A DNA stretch of 64,000 nt from Noviluteimonas gilva (GTDB taxonomy: Bacteria > Pseudomonadota > Gammaproteobacteria > Xanthomonadales > Xanthomonadaceae), in contig NZ_WOXT01000004.1 in the NCBI RefSeq assembly GCF_009740395.1, forward strand, positions 186,001 through 250,000, in the 5' to 3' direction. Each line of letters starts with the position of its first letter. Positions within the stretch are counted from its first letter, which is position 1. Shown here piece by piece: positions 48,737 to 58,200 of the stretch. Below the pieces are notes generated by a model that worked only from the letters and a program-made list of their open reading frames with translations, was not told the DNA's origin and did no database searches. A program made the position numbers and the translations under genes.

Positions 48737-49015
48737 ATGTCCAACGTCCTCAAAGACCCACGCACCAGCACCGCTGTCTTCGGCATCCCCGAGCCAGCAC
48801 ACTTCTCCTTGGTGCAGATCGCCTACTTCATGCGCCTGATGGCGCAACTGACAAAACCCGGATCGAATGCCAGCGACTACGAGGCGATCCTCCGCCCAAA
48901 CTCGTTGGGCTGGTGCTTCTCCAGCCTGTCGAAGGAGCTCGATGCGATCCTCGGCGCAATTTCGGACCGAGCCGTGACGGCGGCGCAGCCTGCCAGGCGC
49001 CGCAAACTCAATTGA
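48737..49015 (+). CDS. Hypothetical 92-residue protein
   Basis: Starts MSNVLKDPRTSTAVFG with GGAGG five bases before the ATG. Contains one hydrophobic/helical stretch (FSLVQIAYFMRLMAQL) and a basic C terminus AARRRKLN-like (QPARRRKLN). No family recognised. The 257 bp before it (48480-48736) hold no gene I can support. Located in the AT-variable accessory stretch between the DUF3644 pair and the giant autotransporter. Confidence 0.5.
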   Translation: MSNVLKDPRTSTAVFGIPEPAHFSLVQIAYFMRLMAQLTKPGSNASDYEAILRPNSLGWCFSSLSKELDAILGAISDRAVTAAQPARRRKLN

Positions 49016-49141
49016 CCTCGCGTCTGTGCTTTAGCTTCCACGCCAACAATCGGCTAGTGCGAAGCGTGCTTCGCACCCCCGAATCAACGCTCGAGCGAAG
49101 ACCCCTGATCGAAGCGACCCGAATGGTGATGCCCCAGCGTG

Positions 49142-49182
49142 AGTAGTTTCAAATTTTTTTCCCAAAAAAATTTGGAACTACT
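49142..49182. repeat. AT-rich palindrome, possible bidirectional terminator
   Basis: AGTAGTTTCAAATTTTTTT and AAAAAAATTTGGAACTACT form a 19-bp stem (one mismatch) around CCC. The A7/T7 tracts on both arms allow termination in either direction between the 92-residue gene and the convergent autotransporter. Its extreme AT content stands out in this GC-rich region. Confidence 0.65.
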
Positions 49183-49221
49183 TACGTTCGGGCGGCGCGC
49201 CAATGATCCCTCGCCTTTGAA

Positions 49222-49249
49222 GCGGTCGCCACAATCAAGTGGCGACCGC
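49222..49249 (-). terminator. Hairpin after the autotransporter gene
   Basis: Perfect 11-bp stem GCGGTCGCCAC/GTGGCGACCGC with a 6-nt loop, 13 bp beyond the autotransporter stop on the minus strand. It has only a short T stretch, so it probably acts together with the AT-rich palindrome at 49142-49182. Confidence 0.7.
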
Positions 49250-49262
49250 GCAAGTCAGCGGC

Positions 49263-52200
49263 TTACCAAGTCCACCGCACCCCAACCTCCGCCCCACTCC
49301 GCTCCACCTCCGTCCCTTCCAGCGAGCTCGCATACGACAGCGAAGCAAACGCCGTCGCCCCAGTGCGCAGCCGCGCCGACACACCGAAGTCCACCGTCGC
49401 CTGCAATCCAAGGTCGTGGTTCGCATAGCGCTGCACCACCTCCGATGTCCCCATCCGCAGCAGCGAAGAAGCGACAGTCGGCTCACTAATGGTGTCCGCC
49501 ACACCCACCAGCATCCACGGACGCCACGTGCCGGACTTCCTTTCGACCTCGCGTTCGAAGCGCAGCGCGGTCCGCGCATGACCGAGCAACCCGTCGGCCA
49601 TGTTGAGGTCCATGCCGTTGAACTCGTAGCGGTCCTGCCAATGCACGGCATCGGCGCCGATCTCGAATTCCGGCGCGATCGTCCACGTCTCGCCCATGGC
49701 GAAGCGACGGCCCATGTTCGCGGACAGCGACAGGGTGTTGCCGCGCAATTCGTCCTGCGAGGCATCGGTCCGAACGTCCGCGTCATGGAGATACGCGGAC
49801 AGCATGAAGTCGAGCCACGCATCGTTCTTCCAGGTATTGCCGAGATAGAAACCGGCCATCGGCGTATACGTGCGGATGTTCGCGTCGCCGCTGCCCACCG
49901 GGCCGACCCCGGCCACCGAACCATCGGTCCAGTGATTGCCGTCGACGTAGCCGAGCATCCAACCCGCACGAACACTGCGCTCGCCGGTGCCGTGCATCTG
50001 CGTGTCGGCGCCGATGTACACGCCGTTCGTGTCCCCGGAGAACGCATAGCCGCGACCTTGCGAGACGCGCGTCTGGTCGCCGGAGAACGCCATCCAGAAG
50101 CCGCTGCAGTCCGCCGAGACCGTGGCGTTGGCGCGTGCGTCGCGATCCTGGTCGGCGTTGCGGCAATCGTCGTGCGTGCGCGCGTCGTTGAGGCGACCGA
50201 AGGCGCGTTGCGTGGCATCGCGCACCGGCAAGCCGCCGATGGTGTGCAGCACGGCGACCGCGGGGATTTCCGGCACCACCGTTTCCTGCGTGGTGCGCAG
50301 GTACCAGTCGCGGTCGGTCTGATCCTGTGCGAAGGACCACATCCACGGCGTGCCCTCCAGACGCACTTGCGCGTGAGCGTCCGCATCCGCGGCGACGAAC
50401 CCGCCGCCATCGCCGAGCGTGTCGTTCGACAGATCGATGACGCGCAACTCGCGCACGGATGCTTCCGTGCCATCGCTCGTGAACCGCACGCCCGTCGTGC
50501 CGAGGACGTTGCCCGCGATGTCCAGACCGCCCGAGGTGCCGTTGGCCGGCGACACGAACACATCCAGCACGCTGTCCGCGGATCCCGTGTAGTTGCCGGT
50601 GATCGCGAGGCGGTGCGCGCCGACGTCGATTTGGCCGGCGTTCTCCACCGCGCCATCGATGCGGGAACCGACCTGTGCGTTGAGGCGCGAGCTCGCATCG
50701 ATCGCAAGCGTGGTGGCCAACGACGTCGCAAGCGTCATCGCGCTACCGTCGAGCAGTTCGGTGCGTTCGAAGCCCGTGCTGGTCAGCGGCGCATCGAGCG
50801 TCATGCCGCGAAACACCAGGCGATCGTTGCCTGCACCGCCGGCGATTGTCGCGTTGTCCAACGTGGCCAGCGCGAACTCGATCGTGTCGTTGCCGCCGCC
50901 GAAGTCGAATGCGCCGCGCACGGTGCCGGCGGCGAAGAAGCTGTCGTCGCCCGCGGTACCGGCGAACGCGCCGTGGACATCGAGCGTCGTACCGGTGCCG
51001 ACGAAGGTCTCCCCGCTGGTGAGCGTGGCGCCCTCTGCAACGTCGAGCGTGCCGCCGACGACTTGCACGTTGTCGAAGGCTTGCGAACCCGTGAGCATCA
51101 AACTGCCGGCACCGGTCTTCGACAGGCCTTCGAAGTTCACCGTCGGCGCGAGTGCGAGCGTGCCCGTTTGCACTTGTGCATCGATGGTGTCGATGCCCGC
51201 GCCGCCATCGAGTGCGGTCGTCAGGCCCGACAGATCCGCGCCGTCGAGCAGCGTGAGCGTGTCGTCGCCCGCGGCCAGGTTGATCGCACCCCCACCGCGC
51301 ACGGTGCCCGAGACGACCATCGTGTCGTTGTTCGCGGTGCCGGTCAGCGCGCCATCGACGACGAGCGTCGCGCCCTGCGCCACCGTGGTGGCGGCGACGC
51401 CGCCGATCGCGCCGGCCGCGCCGACGTTCAAGATGCCGGCCTGCACGTTGACGCTGGCGAACGTCGAAGCCGCGGGACCGTCGACGTGCAGGATGCCGAC
51501 GCCGGTCTTCAACAAGGATTCGAAGCCCTGCACGCCGCCGAGCGACGCAGTCGTCGCGATGTCGGTTTCCAGCAGGTCGATGCCTGCGCCGCCGTCAATG
51601 GCGGTGGCCAGCCCCGCGAGGTTCGCGCCATCCTGCACGGTCAGGTGGTCTGCGCCGTCGCCGAGCCAGAGCGACCCGTTGCCGACGACCGTGCCGCCGA
51701 TGACCAGACTGTCGTCGCCCGTCGTGCCGGTGAAGGTACCGTCGATCTGCAAGGTCGCGCCTGCGTCGATCACGGTTGTCGTGGCCTGCACCGAGCCGCT
51801 GGCCGCGATGTCGAGCACGCCTTCGCGCACGTGGACCGTCAGGAAGTCCGACGCGCCGTTGATGTGCAAGGTGCCGGCGCCGGATTTCCCGAGCGATTCG
51901 AAGCCCGCCAGGCCCGGCAGCGGCACATTGAAGCTGGGGCCGACGTTGACGTCGAGCATGTCGTTGCCTGCGCCGGCGTCGATGCCGGCGCCAATGACCG
52001 CAGTCGTGTCGTACACCTTGAACGTATCGTCGCCGTCGCCGAGCGCAATGCCCGTGCCGGTGTCGAGCGTCCCCGCGATGTCTAGGATGTCGTTGCCCGC
52101 GCCCAGGTCGCCGTTGGCGACAAACGTCGCGCCCGCATCGACGATGACAGCGTTCGCACCCGCGGTACCGGTGAGCGTCGTCGCGATGCCACCATCGCCG

Positions 52201-55200
52201 GAGACCGCGCCGCCGACCGAGAGCGCCGCATCGTCGCCGAGCGCGACGCTCGCGGTGAACAGCGTGCCGTCGATGTGGAGCGTGCCCGCCAGCACGCGCG
52301 TTGCATCGAACGCGTTGTTGCCCGTGAGCGTGGTGGTCGCGGCACCTTGTTTGTCGAGGCGTTCGAAGTCGACGATGTTGGCGAGATTCCACGTCGTATC
52401 GACCGCGTTGTCGAACACGACCGTGTCGCCGTTCGTTTGCCCGCCGCCGTCGACGGGGCGCAGGAGCGATGCGCCATCCGACAACACGAGGCGATCATCG
52501 CCCGCGCCGAGCGCGACCGTGCCCGCACCGGAGAGCGTGCCGCCCAACGCAAGCGTGTCGTTTCCGTTGGCGCCGAGGAGCTGCCCGTCGACGTGCAACG
52601 TTGCGCCGCTTGCGACGGACACCGCGAGCGTGCCGCCCGTGGTCGCCTGCAGCGCACCGGCTGCGCCGATGTCGAGCGTGCCGGCGAGGACATCGACGTT
52701 CGCGAAATCCGAAACGCCGGGGCCGTCGATATGCAACACGCCGGCGCCCGACTTCGCCAATGCCTCGAAGCCGTTCACCGCGCCGAGCGTCGCGCTGGTC
52801 TGGATGTGCGTGCCGAAGGTGTCGTGGCCCGCGCCGCCGTCGACGTGTCCGACGACGCTGCCGTCGTGGATCCGCAGCGTGTCGTCGCCGTCGCCCAGGT
52901 TGATGGCGCCCAGCAGCGTGTCGAGCGTGCCGATCACGTCGAGCAGGTCCGCGCCGTCGCCGAGCGAGCCATTCGCGCGCAGCGTGCCGCCGGCTTCGAC
53001 GGTGATCGTGTTCGCGCCGGCGCTGCCGGTGAGCGCGGTGGCGATGCCGCCGAGGCCTTGGACGAGGCCGTCGACCGTGAGCGACGTGCCGTCCCCCATC
53101 AACAACGTCGATGTGTTCAGTGCGCCTTCGACCGCGAGCGTGCCGCCCTGCAGCAAGGTCGAGCCGCTGTAGGTCTGCGTGCCGGTGAGCGTCGCCGTCC
53201 CGCTGCCGGTCTTCGCGAGGTTCTCGTAGTTGATCACCGCGCCCGCGCCGAAGGTCAGCGCGTTCGCGTTGTCCAACTGCACGGTGTCGCCGAGTGTGTC
53301 GGCGCCGCCGTCGATGGTGCCGGTGAAGGCCGCGAAGTTCGCGCCGTCCTGGATGCGCAGCGTGTCGTTGCCCGCGCACTGGTCGATGCGACCGCTGCCG
53401 GTCACGGTGCCTGCGAGGGTGATGCTGTCGTCGCCAGTCCCGCAGCCGTAGGCGCCGGACGCCGTGATTTCGAGCGTCGCGCCGGTGGCGAGCGTGGTGT
53501 CGAATGCGCTGCCCACCATGCCATTCACGGTGCCATCGACGCGCACTGTGCCGCCGGCGATTGCGACGTCGGCGAATTCGGATGTACCGGCACCGATGGT
53601 CAGCAGGCCGCCGCCGGTTTTCTGCAGCGATTCGAAGCCGGTGGATGCGCCGAGTGCAACGCTGCCCGAAGACACCGACGCGATCAGCGCATCGTTGCCT
53701 GCGCCGCCGGTCACGCTGGCGACATTCGCCAGGTTCGCGCCGTCGACCAGCGTCACGACGTCGTCGCCGGCGCCGAAGTCGAGCGACCCCGCACCCGAAA
53801 CGGTGCCCGCGATGTCCGCGGTGTCGTTGCCCGACGTGCCGGTGAACGTGCCATCGACGCGCAGCGTCGCGCCCGACGCAACCGTGAGTTCGCTCGCCTG
53901 CAGGCTGCCGGTGTTGGCCACTTGCAGGAGGCCGCCGATCACTTCGACGGTGGTGAACGCATTGGCGCCGAGCACGTTCAAGGTGCCCGACCCCGACTTG
54001 CCGAGCGATTCGAACCCCGTCGTCGCACCGAGTGTCACCGCGCTGGTGACGTTGACGTCGAGCAGATCGTTGCCCGCTCCCGCATCGACCATCGCAGCGC
54101 CCAGCACGGTGGTTTCGTGGATGCGCACGCGATCGTCGCCCGCGCCGAGCAGCATCGTGCCGCCGGCAGTGTCGAGCGTGCCGGCGACGTCGAGGACGTC
54201 GTCGCCGTCGCCGAGGTTGCCGCTCGCGACAAGCGTGGCGCCGGCGGCGACGGTGATGGTTTCCGTGCCCGCGCTGCCGGTGATGACCGTGCCGGCGCTG
54301 CTGGCGCCTTCGATGCGGCCGCCGGCGGCGATCGCCAGTTCCGTGTTCGCCGCCATGCTGATGCCGCCGGCGCCGATCGATCCATCGACGTTGAGCCCGC
54401 CCGCGCCAACGCTCACGGCGCCGTACACCTGCGCGCCCGTGAGCGTCGCCGTGCCCGCGCCGGTTTTGTCCAAGCGCTCGTAGCCGACGATGTCGGACGC
54501 ATCGAGGCTGAAGGTGCCCGCGATATCGAGGCGGACCGTATCGGCGACCGATTGCGCGCCGCCGTTGATGGGATTCGCGCCCGAGAGCACCGCGCCATCC
54601 ACCAACTCGAGGAGATCGTCGCCGCCGCACTGGTCGATCGTGCCCAGGCCGGTGACGGTGCCCGCGACGCGCAGCGTGTTGATTCCGGTGCCGCAGCCGA
54701 ACGCGCCGTCGACCTGCAGCGTCGCGCCCGCGGCGACCTGCGTGGACATCGTCGCCGACCCGACATTCGCGCTGCCCGCCACGCGCAGGGTGCCGTCGGA
54801 GACATCGACCGAGTCGAACGCCGACGCGCCGGGCCCCGCGATGATCAACGTCCCGGCGCCCTGCTTGTCGAGCGCTTCGAACCCGTTCAATGCACCAAGC
54901 TGTGCCGTGCCGGCGATGTTGGTTTCCAGCGTATCCGCGCCGGCGCCCGCATCGACCGTGCCGAGCAGCGTCGTGTTGTCGTGCACGACGAAGGTGTCGT
55001 TCCCGTTGCCGAGCGCGAGCGTGCCTGCGCCCGTGTCCAGCGTGCCGGCGATGTCGAGCCGGTCGTTCCCGTCGCCGAGCGTTCCGTTCGCACGCAGCGT
55101 GCCACCCGCGGCGACGGTGATCGTCTGGGCGGCGCCGTCGCCGGTGAGGGCGAGCGGGATCGCGCCACTCGTTCCGACCTGGACCGTGCCTGCGATGTCG

Positions 55201-58200
55201 AGCGTCGTCGCGCCCGTCATGTCGAGCGTTGGGGTCGCCAACCAGTCCTCGACGACGAGTGTGCCGCCGGCGAGCGTCGCGCCGCCGGCAAAGGCATGCG
55301 TCGCGGTCAGCGTCGCGATGCCTGCCCCCTGCTTGCGCAGGAATTCGTAGCCCGCGATGCGCGCGCCGTCGAGCGTCATTGCGCTCGCGTTGTCGAGCAC
55401 GACACGGTCGCCCGTGGCGTGCGCCCCGCCCTGCACCGGCGAAGCGAGACCAAGCGTTGCACCATCGCGCAACGTGAGGGTGTCGTCGCCGGCGCATTGG
55501 TCGATCACGCCGCTGCCGGTCAAGGCACCGGCGATGTCGAGCGTGTCGGCGCCGGTGCCGCAACCGTAGGCGCCGTCGACTTGGAGCGTGGCGCCCGCGC
55601 TCACCGTCGTCGCGAGCGTGCCGCCGACGCCGGCACCGACGCTCGCGCCCGAGGCGATGCGCAGCAGGCCCGACGCGACCGACACGCTGTCGAACGTCGA
55701 CGCGCCTGGTCCCGCCAGCAGGAGCGCGCCTGCGCCGGTCTTCGTGAGCGATTCGAAACCGGTCGCCAGGCCGAGCGTCGCGGTGGTCGCGATGTTGGCG
55801 GTCAGCGTGTCGGTGCCCGAGCCTGCGTCGACACCACCGATGATGCTCGTGCCATCGTGCACGATGAGCCCATCGTTGCCTGCGCCGAGCGCGAGGACGC
55901 CCGCGCCGGTGTCGAGCGTGCCGGCGACATCGAGCGTGTCCGTGCCGTCGCCGAGCGTGCCGTTGGCGCGGAGCGTTGCGCCCGACGCGACCGTGATCGC
56001 CTGCGTCGCCGCATCGCCGGTGAGTGCGAGCGCGGCGGCGCCGTTTCCGACCGTGCCGTCGACGTTCAACGCCGAAGCGTTGTTCATGTCGAGCGTCGCA
56101 GTCGTCAACGAGCCGTCGACATCGAGCGTGCCGCCGAGGATCGTCGTGCCATTGGCATAGCTGTGCGCACCCGTGAGCGTCGCCACGCCGGTGTTCTGCT
56201 TCGTCAGGAATTCGTAGCCGGTGAACAGGCCGGGGCCGAGCGTCACCGCGAGCGCGTTGTCGAGCACGACGCGGTCGCCGAGGTTGTGCGCGCCGCCGGA
56301 CGTCGCGCCCGGCAAGGCGAACGATCCGCCATCGCGCAGGATCAGCGTGTCGTCGCCGCCGCACTGGTCGATCGTGCCGCTGCCGTCGACCGTGCCCGCG
56401 ACGGTGAGCGTGTCGTCGCCCGTGCCGCAGCCGAAGGCGCCATCGACCGTCAAACGCGCGCCGCTGGCCACCGTTGCGATCAGCGAACCCGACGCGCCAC
56501 CGACGATGCTACCGCCGGCCTGCACGTGCAGGCGCCCGTTGTTCACGTTGACCGTGTCGAAGTTCGATGCACCGGAGACCTGCAGCACGCCGACGCCGGT
56601 CTTCAACAGCGTCTCGAATCCGGTCAGCGCGTTGACGTGCGCCGTCGTCGCGATGTTGGTGTTGAGCGTGTCGACGCCAAGGCCGCCGTCGACATTCCCG
56701 ATGTTGGCGTTGTCGTGCACGGTCAGCGTATCGGCGCCGGCGCCGAGCGCGAGCGTGCCCGCGCCGGTGTCGAGCGTGCCGGTGACGTCCACCGTGTCGT
56801 TGCCGTCGCCCAGGTCGCCTGCGGCGCGCAGCGTTCCGTTGACGTTGATGCGGCCGTTCGTGCCGGCGATGCCGCTGGCCGCGAGCGTCGTCGCGCCCGC
56901 CGCCTGCATTGTCCCGTCGACGGTCAGCGTGCCCGCGCCGAGTTGCAGCGCGCCGGACACGAGCGTGTTGGTGACCGCGAGCGTTCCGCCCGTGACCGCC
57001 GTCGTGCCGACAGTGTTGGTCGCGGCGGTGAGGGTCGTCGTGCCGGTGCCGATCTGCGAGAGCGTGCCGTTCGCGCCGGTGATCGTGTTGGCCACGGTCA
57101 ACGCGTTGTTGCGGTTGAAGGCGAGCGTCGCGCCGTTGCCGAGGGTGACGCTGCCGTTGCCGAGCGTACCGGTCGCGCCGCCCGTGCCGATCATCAGGCG
57201 GCCGGTGTCGACTGCGGTCACGCCGTTGTAGGTGTTGTTCGCACCGAGCGCGAGCGTGCCGGTGCCGGTTTTCTGCACGCTGCCCGCGCCGGAGAGTGCG
57301 CCTGACAGCACGCCATCGATGTCCGCGCTGCCGTCACGGGCTTCGAAACCACGTGTGGCTCCACCCAGGGCGATCGCATTCGCGAACACCAGCGTGCCGT
57401 CCGCACTCGCATCGCCGAGGATCAGGCGTTGCCCGGTCGTCACGAAGCCGCCGGTGTTCCAGGTCACGGTGGCGCCGGCGCCGCCGAGGTTCACCGTGCG
57501 CGTGCCGCCGAATGCAGCGAAGCCGCCGCTGCCGAACCACCGCACGCCTTGCACGTAGGTGTCGTCGTCGGCGTTGGCCGCCGTACCGGCGTTGCTGGCG
57601 AACGCCGAGCTCGCGGTCGTGAGATTGCGCAGGAAATCGCCGCTCGCGGCCGTCAGTCCAAGTACGCCACCGTTCACCGATGCACCGGCCGCCGTGTTTC
57701 CGAACGCGACGAGGCTGCTGCGTTGCGTCGAACCCGACGCGCCGTGGTTGCTGGTCGTGCCGAGGCCGCCGGTGACGGCGCCCGCCGAGTCGATGCGCAA
57801 CAAGCCATCGTTGACGGTGGTGTTGCCCGCGTACCCCAGCGCCTGCGCATTGCTGTCGCCCGAGAGGATCCACGTGCCCGCATCGATCTTGGTCACGTCG
57901 GCGACCCACGCGTTGGCGGCGTTGTTGTCCGTGAACGCGCCGGCGAAGGTGTTGGCGTGCGTGCTGGTGCCACGCAGGATCATGTGGTTCGCGCTGCTGC
58001 CGCTGCCGTCGAGACTGCCCGTCCACACCAGCGCGCCGGTGCCGCTGGCGTCGATGGCAAAGGTGCCACCGGCGCTCACCGGAGAACGGAAGTTGCGGTC
58101 GGTCGTGTCGCCGCTGCCGATGTAACGCAGCGTCGCCGGTGCGGCCGCGGTGCCGTTCTGGAACACCAGGTTGGTCGCGGCGTTGCTACTGTCGCCGATG

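Noticed and set aside
49239-57305. Long plus-strand frames opposite the autotransporter (948 and 1676 codons)
   Set aside because: Antisense shadows of the repetitive autotransporter. Their repeats mirror its repeats, and no ribosome-binding site or domain is seen.
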